Below are positions 16,393 to 24,626 of a stretch of 63,730 bases of DNA, piece by piece (positions within the stretch are counted from its first letter, which is position 1; the number at the start of each line of letters is the position of its first letter). Where the stretch lies: assembly GCA_965366365.1 (NCBI GenBank), contig CBDUEV010000010.1, positions 1-63,730 on the forward strand, read 5' to 3'. The notes below the pieces were generated by a model. It had not been told where the DNA came from. It saw only the letters and a list, made by a program, of their open reading frames with translations, and ran no database searches. The position numbers and the translations under genes are program-made. The DNA comes from CBDUEV01 sp965366365 (lineage in GTDB: Bacteria; Actinomycetota; Acidimicrobiia; Spongiisociales; JAENVV01).

Positions 16393-17151
16393 ATGGCGCT
16401 GAAGTCGTTTGCCGGCGGCAGCCTGTTCGGGGCGTCCTCAGGCTCGGGCAACCCCGGGGTCCTCGCCCTGCACGGATGGGGTCGAACGCATCGCGATTTT
16501 GACGCGGTCCTCGACGGAGTTCCGGCGATCGCTCTCGACCTTCCCGGCTTCGGCGCCTCACCGGCGCCGACGGAGGTGTGGGGCGCCGACCAGTACGCGC
16601 AGGGCACCTTTGGGGTGTTCGAGGCGTTCGTGGAACCGGCCGTGGTCGTGGGTCATTCGTTCGGTGGTCGCGTGGCGCTTGCCCTGGCCTCCCGTCATCC
16701 GGAGTCTGTTAAGTCGTTGCTCCTCATAGGGGTGCCCTTGCTGCATCCGCCGGATCGACAGCCGAGCCGGCCGCTGCCGGGGTATCGACTGACCCGCTGG
16801 GCCCATCGCCGCGGCCTTCTCACCGATGCGAAGATGGAGGCCGCCCGACAGAAGTACGGATCCGCCGACTATCGGGCGGCGGAGGGAATCATGAGGGACA
16901 TTCTCGTCAAGGCGGTGAACGAGACGTATGAATCGGCCCTCGACGCCGTGCGCGTGCCGATCCACCTGCTGTGGGGCGCCAACGACACGGCAGCCCCACT
17001 TTCGGTGGCCCACGAAGTGGAGCGTCGGCTGACGAAGCGGGGGGCCGAAGTGTCCCTCGAGGTGGTGGAGGACGTCGGTCATCACGTGATGCTGGAGGCG
17101 CCTAACCGCGTCACGGCCTCCATCGCCACGCTCCTCGGAGAGCGAGCCTGA
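16393..17151 (+). CDS. alpha/beta hydrolase
   Basis: A 252-residue alpha/beta-hydrolase. The nucleophile elbow is GHSFGG (Ser near residue 91). The acid is the Asp of LLWGANDT, the base the His pair of DVGHHVML, and the oxyanion motif is HGWGRTH. The substrate is unknown. It is the first gene of a tight three-gene set: its stop overlaps the ATG of the Mur-ligase gene (TGATG). ATG 16393 is chosen on homology-like onset; a TTG at 16348 would add 15 residues and neither has a clear ribosome-binding site. The context suggests work on a cell-wall-related amide or ester. Confidence 0.82.
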   Translation: MALKSFAGGSLFGASSGSGNPGVLALHGWGRTHRDFDAVLDGVPAIALDLPGFGASPAPTEVWGADQYAQGTFGVFEAFVEPAVVVGHSFGGRVALALASRHPESVKSLLLIGVPLLHPPDRQPSRPLPGYRLTRWAHRRGLLTDAKMEAARQKYGSADYRAAEGIMRDILVKAVNETYESALDAVRVPIHLLWGANDTAAPLSVAHEVERRLTKRGAEVSLEVVEDVGHHVMLEAPNRVTASIATLLGERA

Positions 17152-18662
17152 TGATCTTCGCCCTGGCGTTCCTGGCGCTCGTATCGGTCGGCGCAGGCGG
17201 CCTGCGCTGGCTGAGGGTGGCGCAACGAGAGCACTATCTCGCCGGCTCGGTGACCCGATTCGCCCTGAGGTGGTGGTGGCTCGACATGGCCAATCGGATG
17301 CTCGCTCTTCTCATCGTGGCAGGGCTGTCCGCCGTCGTGGCCGGTTGGTGGGTGACGCCGGCCGCCGTGATCGTCCTCGTGGCCGCCACGGTAGGTCCGG
17401 TCGGCCTGCGGTTGAAGGGAACAACCTCCAAGCTGGCCTGGACTGCTCGGCTGCGGCGGGTGGCGGGAGCGACCCTGGCCTTGTGGTTGCTGGTGGCGGG
17501 GGCCGCCGTGGCGTTCGGCAGCGTGGCGTTGTTGTTGGCTGCCGTGGTCGGCTCGCCGCTCCTGTTCGATCTGGCGCTGTTGTTGCTCCAACCGGTCGAA
17601 AGGCGACTCGGTGCGCAGTGGGTCACTCAAGCCACCAAGAAGCTCAAACGAATCGATCCGGTGGTCGTGGCGATCACGGGCAGTTACGGAAAGACGACCA
17701 CCAAGGAATACGTGAAGCGGATTCTGGGGGCCTCCCGGCCGACGGTCGCCTCACCTGCCAGCTTCAACAACCGGATGGGGCTGGCGCGGGCGATCAACGA
17801 GCAACTCACCCCAGGCACAGAGATCTTCATCGCCGAGATGGGCACCTACGGGCCGGGCGAGATCGCCGACATGTGCTCTTGGATACCTCCCACCGTCGGA
17901 GTCATCACCGCCATTGGTCCTGTCCATCTCGAGAGGTTCGGTTCCCTGGACAGGACCCTGGCGGCGAAAGCCGAGATCCTTGCCGGCGCGCAGGCGGCGG
18001 TTCTCAACATCGACGACGAGCGACTCTCGGCCTTGGCAGGCCGGATCTCGAATAACAGAATCATCACCTGCTCGGCGGAGGGGGCCGAGGCCGATGTGTC
18101 GCTGGTTCACGCCGACGGCCGAATCATCGTCCGGGTCGACGGAGCCGTCATCGCCGAACTGCCCGATCTGCCCCTGGCCTCCAACCTGGCCTGTGCGATC
18201 GGGGTGGCGCTGGCGATCGACGCCCCCTTGGATCGGCTGGCAGCCAGCCTGGCAGACGCCGCCACCCCCCAGCACCGGCAATCGGTCTATCAGAGCGAGG
18301 CGGGTTTCACGATCATCGACGACACCTACAACTCGAATCCGGCCGGCGTTCGGGCTGCCCTGGCCACCCTGGAGGCAACCGGCTCCGGACGCCGGGTCGT
18401 GGTCACGCCCGGAATGGTGGAACTCGGTGGGCGGCAGTTCGAGGAGAACCGCATCTTTGGGTCGCTGGCCGCTCGGGTGGCATCCGATGTGGTGATCGTC
18501 GGTAGAACCAATTTGCGTGCTCTGCGAGAAGGGACGAAGGAAGGCCCGGCTTCCGTTATCGTGATGCCCTCACGGGAGAAGGCCGTTGAATGGGTCAAAG
18601 CGAACCTGAGCGCCGGTGACGCAGTCCTCTATGAGAACGACCTTCCCGACCATTACGCATAG
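17151..18662 (+). CDS. membrane-anchored Mur ligase (MurF-like)
   Basis: A 503-residue Mur ligase with an unusual N-terminus. Residues 1-150 hold about four or five membrane helices, where standard MurF carries its UDP-substrate domain. The ATP-binding loop AITGSYGKTTT starts near 175, followed by SPASFNNRMG and the catalytic FIAEMGTYGPGEI. A ligase C-terminal domain has IIDDTYNSNPAGVRAAL and VTPGMVELG. MurF joins D-Ala-D-Ala to UDP-MurNAc-tripeptide, and the following gene makes D-Ala-D-Ala. The domain swap suggests a membrane-bound, perhaps lipid-linked, acceptor. It is probably not the main MurF, which normally sits in the division and cell-wall cluster. Confidence 0.8.
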   Translation: MIFALAFLALVSVGAGGLRWLRVAQREHYLAGSVTRFALRWWWLDMANRMLALLIVAGLSAVVAGWWVTPAAVIVLVAATVGPVGLRLKGTTSKLAWTARLRRVAGATLALWLLVAGAAVAFGSVALLLAAVVGSPLLFDLALLLLQPVERRLGAQWVTQATKKLKRIDPVVVAITGSYGKTTTKEYVKRILGASRPTVASPASFNNRMGLARAINEQLTPGTEIFIAEMGTYGPGEIADMCSWIPPTVGVITAIGPVHLERFGSLDRTLAAKAEILAGAQAAVLNIDDERLSALAGRISNNRIITCSAEGAEADVSLVHADGRIIVRVDGAVIAELPDLPLASNLACAIGVALAIDAPLDRLAASLADAATPQHRQSVYQSEAGFTIIDDTYNSNPAGVRAALATLEATGSGRRVVVTPGMVELGGRQFEENRIFGSLAARVASDVVIVGRTNLRALREGTKEGPASVIVMPSREKAVEWVKANLSAGDAVLYENDLPDHYA

Positions 18663-18671
18663 GAGTAGCCC

Positions 18672-19754
18672 ATGACCAAGCCGGCGGTGTTGTTCGGCGG
18701 TCCGTCACCCGAACACGACATCTCGATCCTCACTGGCTTGCAGGCGGCCCGAGCTCTCGTCGATTCCGGACAGGAGATCGAAGCGATCTACTGGTCGAAG
18801 TCCGGTGAGTGGTTTCTCGTCGATTCCGACCTCGAGGCGACCGACTTCTCAGACGGCGTACCGAGCCGGTCGAAGTCGCTGCGTTTCGAGGCCGAACCTG
18901 GCGGTGGGTTCTTCGCCAAGAAACGACCCCTCGAGATCTCCGCCGTCCTCAATTGCTGCCACGGGGGACCCGGGGAGGATGGCACCCTGCAGGCCGCCTT
19001 CGAATTGGCCGGGCTCAAGTTCACCGGCCCGGATTCTGCCGGCTCGGCGCTCGGCATGGACAAGCTGGCGTTTGGTTCGGTGGTGGCGGCCGCCGGTTTG
19101 CCGTCGCTCCCCAGAGTCTTGGTCGGCACCGGCGACCCCACCTTCGACGGGCCCTATATCGTCAAGCCCCGCTTCGGTGGTTCGTCGATCGGGATCGAGG
19201 TGGTCGATGACCTCGAAACCGCCCAGGCGCTGTGCTCCACTTCGCCGCATTTCAAGCGAGGAGCGGTCCTCGAACCGTTCCTGGCGGGCAGCGCGGATCT
19301 CAACATCGCGGTCCGCACCTACCCGTCCCTTCAGACGTCTGCAATCGAGGCGCCGGTCCGCCCCGACGACGCCATCTACGACTACTCCCAGAAGTATCTC
19401 GTCGGAGAGGGCGGAATGGATTCCGCCAAACGTCAGCTCCCGGCCGAGATCCCCGACGAGGTGGCGGCGGCCATTCGAGACATGGCCGTCAAGATCGCCG
19501 CCCTGGTCGGCGTACGCACCATCAGCCGAATCGATTTTCTCCGGCACGAAGAAGACCTCTACGTCAACGAGATCAACACCATCCCTGGCAGTCTCGCCGG
19601 GTATCTGTGGATCGACCCGCCGGTGAGCCGCATCCAGCTGCTCACCGACGCCCTCGAGGAGGTCGAGCGGGCTCCTTTGAAGCAATACTCGACCGTGGGA
19701 AGCGACGGCACCGCCCTCGCCAACGCCGGATCGATCGCGTCGAAACTGGGCTGA
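18672..19754 (+). CDS. ddl: D-alanine--D-alanine ligase
   Basis: ATP-grasp ligase of 360 residues making D-Ala-D-Ala or a related dipeptide. Motifs: LFGGPSPEHDIS at 7-18 (family usually GG-x-S-x-E-x-x-S), HGGPGEDG at 97-104, the ATP-binding KPRFGGSSIG (about 162-171) and the Mg site NEINTIPG near 305. Most Ddl have NEVNT, so Ile is a mild change. The start has a gagtag site and follows the Mur-ligase stop by 9 bases, indicating one operon. The C-terminus (LKQYSTVGSDGTALANAG) is a short non-conserved tail. Specificity (D-Ala, D-Ser or D-Lac) cannot be read by eye. Confidence 0.87.
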   Translation: MTKPAVLFGGPSPEHDISILTGLQAARALVDSGQEIEAIYWSKSGEWFLVDSDLEATDFSDGVPSRSKSLRFEAEPGGGFFAKKRPLEISAVLNCCHGGPGEDGTLQAAFELAGLKFTGPDSAGSALGMDKLAFGSVVAAAGLPSLPRVLVGTGDPTFDGPYIVKPRFGGSSIGIEVVDDLETAQALCSTSPHFKRGAVLEPFLAGSADLNIAVRTYPSLQTSAIEAPVRPDDAIYDYSQKYLVGEGGMDSAKRQLPAEIPDEVAAAIRDMAVKIAALVGVRTISRIDFLRHEEDLYVNEINTIPGSLAGYLWIDPPVSRIQLLTDALEEVERAPLKQYSTVGSDGTALANAGSIASKLG

Positions 19755-19813
19755 GGAGCGCTTCCGGTTCGCCCCGGCTGGGAGAACCCGGCCGAGCGAG
19801 CGGCTGTGTGCGG

Positions 19814-20047
19814 CTAGAGGTGGACCACAGGGCAGGTGAGCGTGCGGGTAATGCCCTGGACCGCTTGGACTCGGGCCACGATGAGCTTGCCGAGTTGATC
19901 CATGTCCTCGGCCGAAGCCTTCACGATCACGTCATAGGGGCCGGTGACGTCATCGGCTGACTCGACCCCGGGAATGTTGCGAACCTCGTCTGCCACCTCG
20001 GCGGCTCGACCGACATCGGTTTGCACCAATACGTATGCCTGCACCAC
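19814..20047 (-). CDS. stand-alone Lrp/AsnC ligand-binding (RAM) domain protein
   Basis: A 77-residue protein matching the effector-binding half of Lrp/AsnC regulators without the DNA-binding half: QAYVLVQTDVGRAAEVADEV, PGVESADDVTGPYDVIV and DQLGKLIVARVQAVQGI. Such proteins oligomerise and bind amino acids; some modulate full-length Lrp proteins. The GTG at 20047 is set by AGGAGTGA 5 bases upstream; a second GTG follows directly. It is convergent with ddl and downstream of the cold-shock-like gene. Confidence 0.82.
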   Translation of the reverse strand: MVQAYVLVQTDVGRAAEVADEVRNIPGVESADDVTGPYDVIVKASAEDMDQLGKLIVARVQAVQGITRTLTCPVVHL

Positions 20048-20126
20048 TGAAGTCACTCCTCGATTGGGGAACGTTGTCACCGATACTAGGAGGCTTCCCG
20101 ATGTCCGGTGGTGCCTCGCCGGGGAC

Positions 20127-20339
20127 TCAGTAGCCGTCGGCGCCCAGTCGTACGTCGATGGCGAAGGGAGTACCGTCGGTCTCGTCGATGGCGAAGGTGA
20201 TCCGCTGGCCCTGGCGAAGTGTCCGGAATACCGATCCGGCCAATGCTCCGGGGCGCAGGAAGACCTCGGTACGATCGTCGTCGCGGACGACGATTCCGGC
20301 TCCGGTGGTGGGATCGTAGAGTTTGATGACGCCCTGCAT
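20127..20339 (-). CDS. cold-shock-domain-like protein
   Basis: A 70-residue protein with an OB-fold like that of CspA: GVIKLYDPTTGAGIVVRDDD (family G-x-VK-x-x-x-x-x-GFGFI), VFLRPGAL and RTLRQGQRITFAID. The RNP1/RNP2 aromatic residues of true CspA are mostly replaced by aliphatic ones, so strong RNA binding is doubtful. The ATG lies 10 bases after the rpmB stop, so it is probably co-transcribed with the L28 gene. A ribosome or RNA role is suggested by context only. Confidence 0.7.
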   Translation of the reverse strand: MQGVIKLYDPTTGAGIVVRDDDRTEVFLRPGALAGSVFRTLRQGQRITFAIDETDGTPFAIDVRLGADGY

Positions 20340-20349
20340 GCCGGCCGAC

Positions 20350-20538
20350 TCAGGCCTTCTCGACCTTGCCGGCCTTGATGCAAGAAGTGCAGACACGTGC
20401 CCGGCGGGTGTTCGTGCCGTGCTTGACCCGAATCTTCTGAATGTTCGGGTTCCAGCGTCGACTGGACCGCTTGTGGGAAAACGTCACTCGTTTCCCAAAG
20501 CTCGGTTCCTTCTGGCAGATCTCGCAACGGTATGACAT
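20350..20538 (-). CDS. rpmB: 50S ribosomal protein L28
   Basis: A 62-residue L28. It shows MSYRCEICQKEPSFGKRVTF, SHKRSSRRWNPNIQKIRV and a C-terminal RVCTSCIKAGKV. Four cysteines (CEIC and CTSC) form the zinc-binding C+ version. ATG 20538 has an AGGAG site. It is divergent from recG, as is common in bacteria, where rpmB and recG are neighbours. Confidence 0.95.
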   Translation of the reverse strand: MSYRCEICQKEPSFGKRVTFSHKRSSRRWNPNIQKIRVKHGTNTRRARVCTSCIKAGKVEKA

Positions 20539-20643
20539 GAGGTGAATCTCCTACGGCTGGCCGAAGAGCGTAGCACCGTACGCTGCGGCACCAGAACTCG
20601 GTTTCCCTTCGACACGGTCGACCTGAATGCTCCAAGAGCGGCC

Positions 20644-20649
20644 TACAGT
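20644..20649 (+). promoter_or_regulatory. -10-like element for the recG operon
   Basis: TACAGT lies 9 bases before an ATG at 20659 that opens a 21-codon frame reading into recG. The transcript would begin at or just before that ATG. Confidence 0.4.
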
Positions 20650-20658
20650 GACGTGCCG

Positions 20659-20724
20659 ATGAGGGTTTTCGTAGGATACACGGGCGGGCAGTCCGCCTCC
20701 AATCTCGGTCGGGTCGATCGTTGA
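20659..20724 (+). CDS. possible 21-codon leader peptide before recG
   Basis: The frame opens with MRVFVGYTGG and ends VDR before a TGA that overlaps the recG TTG start (TTGA). It begins 9 bases after a -10-like TACAGT, so it could be the first codon read on a nearly leaderless message. Stop-start overlap would let ribosomes pass on to recG, whose own start has no clear ribosome-binding site. No homology is known to me, so it remains a candidate only. Confidence 0.35.
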   Translation: MRVFVGYTGGQSASNLGRVDR

Positions 20725-22934
20725 GCGCCGCAGACACCGCTTCGGGTCGCAGCCTGGCGTATCTCGGAAGTGTGCCGGTCACCAAGGTCTCCGGGCTGGC
20801 CGGCAAGCGAGGGGCATCCCTCGAAAAGGCGGGCATCGGATCGGTCGCAGATCTCCTCCTCCACGTCCCTCGCCGCTACATCGACCGTTCTCGTTTTGTC
20901 CCCCTCGACGAGGTTCCGATCGGTGAGGAGGTGACGGTGATCGTCACCGTGGTCGACACACGCGTGCGTCGACCGCGCCGGAACCTGACGATCCTGGATG
21001 CGACCTTCACGGACGGGAACGCTTATCTCAAGGTCACGTGGTTCAACCAGGGGTTCCGGGAACGGCAACTGTCCGAGGGCGCCGAGGTGGCTCTCTCGGG
21101 GAAGATCGAGCGCGCCAAAGGGCGCCTCCAGATGAAGAGTCCAGCCGTCGACGTACTGGCCAGCCCCTCCCAGAGCCTCGTCACCGGCCGAGTGGTCCCG
21201 ATTCATCCATCGGTGGGGGACGTCTCGCCCGGCTATCTGCGCCGGGCCATGCACAACGCGCTCCTGCGCTCGCGGCCACTGGCGGATCCGTTGCCGGAGG
21301 ATCTACGCCTTCGTCTGGGCCTGGTAGACCGCGACACCGCCATCGCCGCCATCCATTTCCCCGAGGCGATCGAGGAGACCGAACCGGCTCGGGAACGACT
21401 CGTCTTCGACGAGCTGTTCCGGCTCGAAGTGGCGCTGGCGCTCACGAAGAATCGCCGGGCGGCGGACGCCAGAGGGATTCAACACGACGTTCGGACCGAT
21501 CTCGTCGACCGGTTCTGCGGTGCTCTGCCCTATTCGCTGACCGGTGCGCAGCAGCGAGTAATGGACGAGATCCGCGCCGACATGCTGGGCATTCACCCGA
21601 TGCATCGACTCCTGCAAGGGGAAGTCGGCTCCGGCAAGACGGTTGTGGCGGTGGCTTCCCTGCTCATGGCCGTCCAGGGTGGGTTCCAGGGTGCCGTCAT
21701 GGCGCCCACCGAGGTCCTGGCCGGACAGCACTATCTCAGTATCGCCGACCTCATCGAAGGCGCCGGCATGGCGCCTTCCGTTGGCGGCCCGGGAGCCCGA
21801 CTGGGCATGGCGAGCCTTTTCGAGGATCCCGAACCGCCGACCGGTCCGACGATCACAGTGGCGTTGCTCACCTCATCGAGCGCCGAGCTGACCACGCTCC
21901 CTCCCGGGTCGGCCGGCCGGGCGGATGTGCTCGCCGCCATCGGGGAGGGGGCCGTCGACATCGTGGTCGGCACCCACTCCCTGATTCAGGAAGGCGTCGA
22001 GTTTCACAACCTCGGGGCGGCCGTCGTCGACGAGCAACATCGGTTCGGCGTCCACCAGAGAGTGGCGCTCAAAGAGAAGGCAGGCGACTCCGACCCCGAC
22101 CTGCTCATCATGACGGCCACCCCGATTCCGCGCACCCTTTCGATGACGCTCTACGGAGACCTCGACGTGTCCGTCCTCGACGAGATGCCGCCGGGCCGCA
22201 CCCCGGTCGAGACGTCCGTCGCCGGCAAGACGGCCCCCGAATCGGACAAGGTCTACCGACTGATTCGAGAGGAGGCGGCCGCGGGCCGTCAGGCGTTCGT
22301 GGTATGTCCTCTCGTCGAGGATTCGGCCAAGATCGAGGCGGCCTCGGCCACCGCCGAGCACGAGCGCTTGAGCGCCGTCTTCTCGGATCTGCGGGTGGGT
22401 CTCCTGCACGGCCAGATGCGGCCGGCCGAGAAAGAGGAAGTGATGGATCGCATGCGGGCGGGGGAGATCGATGTGCTGGTGGCGACCACCGTCATCGAGG
22501 TCGGGATCGACATCCCCAACGCCACGGTCATGGTGATCGAAGATGCCGAACGGTTCGGACTCAGTCAGCTTCACCAGCTGCGAGGAAGGGTCGGGCGAGG
22601 GCAGCACGCTTCGTACTGTGTTCTGGTGGCGGACCCGAAGACCGAGGAAGGTTCGGCGCGCATCGACGCCATGGTGGCGACCACGGACGGATTCCGACTC
22701 GCCGAGGAGGACCTGCGGATTCGAGGCCAAGGCACGGTCTTCGGCGCCCGGCAGTCGGGGATGGCGGACCTGAAACTGGCCGATATCCTGCGCGACATGG
22801 ACACACTCATCAGTGCTCGTCGGGAGGGGTTCGGACTGGTCGCCGGCGATCCCGATCTTTCCGACCATCCCGCCATTCGCGACGAGATTCGAGTTCTCCT
22901 CGGCGAGGCCGTCGAGTGGCTGTTCATCTCATGA
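20721..22934 (+). CDS. recG: ATP-dependent DNA helicase RecG
   Basis: 737-residue branch-migration helicase that rescues stalled forks. The N-terminal wedge/OB region carries LLLHVPRRYIDRS. It is followed by the helicase core: Walker A GEVGSGKT (about 302-309), motif II as VVDEQHRFGVHQR, motif III TATPIPRT, and the C-terminal LHGQMRPAEKEEVM, TTVIEVGIDIPNA and QLHQLRGRVGRG. The length is usual. The TTG start is uncertain; in-frame GTG codons lie about 15 codons further in. It opens a chain of overlapping genes recG-rsmD-coaD-SepIVA-like. Confidence 0.93.
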   Translation: MSAADTASGRSLAYLGSVPVTKVSGLAGKRGASLEKAGIGSVADLLLHVPRRYIDRSRFVPLDEVPIGEEVTVIVTVVDTRVRRPRRNLTILDATFTDGNAYLKVTWFNQGFRERQLSEGAEVALSGKIERAKGRLQMKSPAVDVLASPSQSLVTGRVVPIHPSVGDVSPGYLRRAMHNALLRSRPLADPLPEDLRLRLGLVDRDTAIAAIHFPEAIEETEPARERLVFDELFRLEVALALTKNRRAADARGIQHDVRTDLVDRFCGALPYSLTGAQQRVMDEIRADMLGIHPMHRLLQGEVGSGKTVVAVASLLMAVQGGFQGAVMAPTEVLAGQHYLSIADLIEGAGMAPSVGGPGARLGMASLFEDPEPPTGPTITVALLTSSSAELTTLPPGSAGRADVLAAIGEGAVDIVVGTHSLIQEGVEFHNLGAAVVDEQHRFGVHQRVALKEKAGDSDPDLLIMTATPIPRTLSMTLYGDLDVSVLDEMPPGRTPVETSVAGKTAPESDKVYRLIREEAAAGRQAFVVCPLVEDSAKIEAASATAEHERLSAVFSDLRVGLLHGQMRPAEKEEVMDRMRAGEIDVLVATTVIEVGIDIPNATVMVIEDAERFGLSQLHQLRGRVGRGQHASYCVLVADPKTEEGSARIDAMVATTDGFRLAEEDLRIRGQGTVFGARQSGMADLKLADILRDMDTLISARREGFGLVAGDPDLSDHPAIRDEIRVLLGEAVEWLFIS

Positions 22935-23473
22935 GGATCATTGCCGGGTACGCCAAAGGACGGCGGCTGCAAGGGCCGCCCAACGATGCCACCCGCCCGA
23001 TGCAAGACCGCGTCAAGGAGGCGATCTTCTCGTCGTTGGGAGCACTGGTGGCGGGGTCCCGGGTGCTTGACCTCTACGCGGGAACGGGCTCGATGGGCCT
23101 CGAGGCCCTCAGCCGCGACGCAGCTCAGGCAACGTTCGTGGAATCGGGGCGGGCGGTGGGCAAGATCCTGGCGCGCAATGTGGAAACGGTCGGACTCGGC
23201 GGCACGGTGGTGATCGACACGGTCGAGCGGTTCCTGGCTCGCACCAAGGGCGAATTCGATCTCGTGTTCGTCGACCCGCCGTACTCGGTGGCGCTCGAGG
23301 TGGTCGAATCCGTGTTGGCGGCGCTCACCGACCACCTGACTCCGGGCGGGACGGTGGTCGTGCATCGCAACGTCGGGGAGCCCCAACCCGCCTTTCCCGA
23401 CCCGATGTCGTTGGTAGATCACCGGCGGTATGGCAAAGTGCAGTTGTGGCGTTACCAGAAGGAGGACGCATGA
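22931..23473 (+). CDS. rsmD: 16S rRNA (guanine(966)-N2)-methyltransferase RsmD
   Basis: 180-residue SAM-dependent methyltransferase. MRIIAGYAKGRRL is the family opening. It is followed by TRPMQDRVKEAIFSSL, the SAM motif VLDLYAGTGSMGLEAL, and the catalytic FVDPPY (Asp-Pro-Pro-Tyr). Its ATG overlaps the recG stop (ATGA) and its stop overlaps the coaD ATG, so it is translationally coupled on both sides. The rsmD-coaD pair is widely conserved. Confidence 0.93.
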   Translation: MRIIAGYAKGRRLQGPPNDATRPMQDRVKEAIFSSLGALVAGSRVLDLYAGTGSMGLEALSRDAAQATFVESGRAVGKILARNVETVGLGGTVVIDTVERFLARTKGEFDLVFVDPPYSVALEVVESVLAALTDHLTPGGTVVVHRNVGEPQPAFPDPMSLVDHRRYGKVQLWRYQKEDA

Positions 23474-23940
23474 GCACGGCGCTATGCCCAGGAAGTTTCG
23501 ATCCTCCCACCCTCGGACATGCCGATGTCATCGCCCGCTGCCTCGCCGTGTTCGATCGGGTCATCGTCGGCGTGGTTCGCAACCCTTCCAAGCAGGCGAT
23601 GTTCTCAGCGGAAGAGCGTGTCGGGCTGCTCACCGAACTGTTCGACGAATCCGCCCGGTTCGAGGTGCTCGCCTTCGACGGACTCCTCGTCGATTTCGCC
23701 GGTCAACAGGGGGTCGACGTCATCGTCAAGGGCCTTCGTGCGGTGGCAGACTTCGAGTACGAACAACAAATGGCGCAGATGAACCAGCGGCTCTCCGGTA
23801 TCGATACGATGTTCATGGCGACGACTCCTGAATTCGGGTACCTGTCGTCGTCGCTCGTCAAAGAAGTTGCCAAGCTCGGTGGCGAGGTGAAGGACATGCT
23901 GCCGGCCAATGTCTACCACGCACTCAAGGAGCGAATCTGA
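23470..23940 (+). CDS. coaD: phosphopantetheine adenylyltransferase
   Basis: 156-residue nucleotidyltransferase for the penultimate step of coenzyme A synthesis. The HxGH-type motif is GSFDPPTLGH (8-17). KGLRAVADFEYEQQMAQMN and the C-terminal YLSSSLVKEVAKLGG are diagnostic. Its ATG overlaps the rsmD stop (ATGA), and its own stop overlaps the next ATG (TGATG). Confidence 0.95.
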   Translation: MSTALCPGSFDPPTLGHADVIARCLAVFDRVIVGVVRNPSKQAMFSAEERVGLLTELFDESARFEVLAFDGLLVDFAGQQGVDVIVKGLRAVADFEYEQQMAQMNQRLSGIDTMFMATTPEFGYLSSSLVKEVAKLGGEVKDMLPANVYHALKERI

Positions 23941-24560
23941 TGGGAGACAACCCACTCGACGACTTCGAGGACATCATCCCCGATTGGGAGGACGACGAGC
24001 CCGAAAAGGCTGCCGACTACCCGGCGCCTGCCCTCATCGCCATCGACTCGGTTGAGCCGATCGAGGACCCCCTCGACACCAGCCGGGTGGGTCTGGTGCA
24101 AATGATCATCGAGGAGATGATCGTTGCCCTTCAGGCAGCCAAAACGGTGCCTCTCTCCCAGAATGTCCTGGCCGACCGGGAGGCGATCATCTCCAACCTC
24201 CAGAGGATCGCAGACGGGATTCCCGAGGAGGTCAAGCAGGCGCGGTGGATGGTGCGAGAACGAGAGGCGTTTGTGGCTCGCACAAACGAGAAGGCCAGAG
24301 AGATCACCGAACGTGCCCACCAGCGCGCCCGTGAGCTGGTCAGCCAAAGCCACGTTCTGGCTGAGGCGGTGGAGGAGGCCAACGTCCTGATCAAGAACGC
24401 CGAAGGCGAGGCGCGCCGGATCCGCCTGGACGCCGAGGACTATTCCGAAGCCCGCCTTTCCCACCTCGAGCAGTTGTTCACCGCCTTGCTCCAACAGGCG
24501 CGCCAGGCGCGCTTGGAATGGCATGAGGCACGGCCGGCCGGTCCCGACGCGCCGATCTGA
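23940..24560 (+). CDS. SepIVA/DivIVA-like coiled-coil protein
   Basis: A 206-residue acidic protein. A disordered N-terminus (about 1-45) precedes a long charged coiled coil from about 95, including EREAFVARTNEKAREITERA and AEGEARRIRLDAEDY. Such proteins are often mis-named ATP synthase subunit b. In mycobacteria the SepIVA gene lies beside DUF177, rnc, fpg, smc and ftsY, the same set as here. That suggests a septum or cell-elongation role by context. The start overlaps coaD (TGATG). Confidence 0.72.
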   Translation: MGDNPLDDFEDIIPDWEDDEPEKAADYPAPALIAIDSVEPIEDPLDTSRVGLVQMIIEEMIVALQAAKTVPLSQNVLADREAIISNLQRIADGIPEEVKQARWMVREREAFVARTNEKAREITERAHQRARELVSQSHVLAEAVEEANVLIKNAEGEARRIRLDAEDYSEARLSHLEQLFTALLQQARQARLEWHEARPAGPDAPI

Positions 24561-24611
24561 GCGTCGCCCTTCGGACTGCACCCCAGGGAGAAGGTTCGCC
24601 GGCGACCGGAC

Positions 24612-24617
24612 TACTCT
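24612..24617 (+). promoter_or_regulatory. -10-like element before DUF177-rpmF-plsX-rnc-mutM
   Basis: TACTCT lies 9 bases before ATG 24627 with no Shine-Dalgarno between. It suits a nearly leaderless transcript for the next operon. Confidence 0.45.
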
Positions 24618-24626
24618 CGCACTGCC

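Noticed and set aside
21038..23473. 811-codon frame containing rsmD
   Set aside because: The first 630 codons are a shadow of recG; only 22931-23473 matches RsmD.
23940..24560. F-type ATP synthase subunit b
   Set aside because: No membrane helix and no other F-type genes nearby; the neighbourhood fits a SepIVA-like protein.
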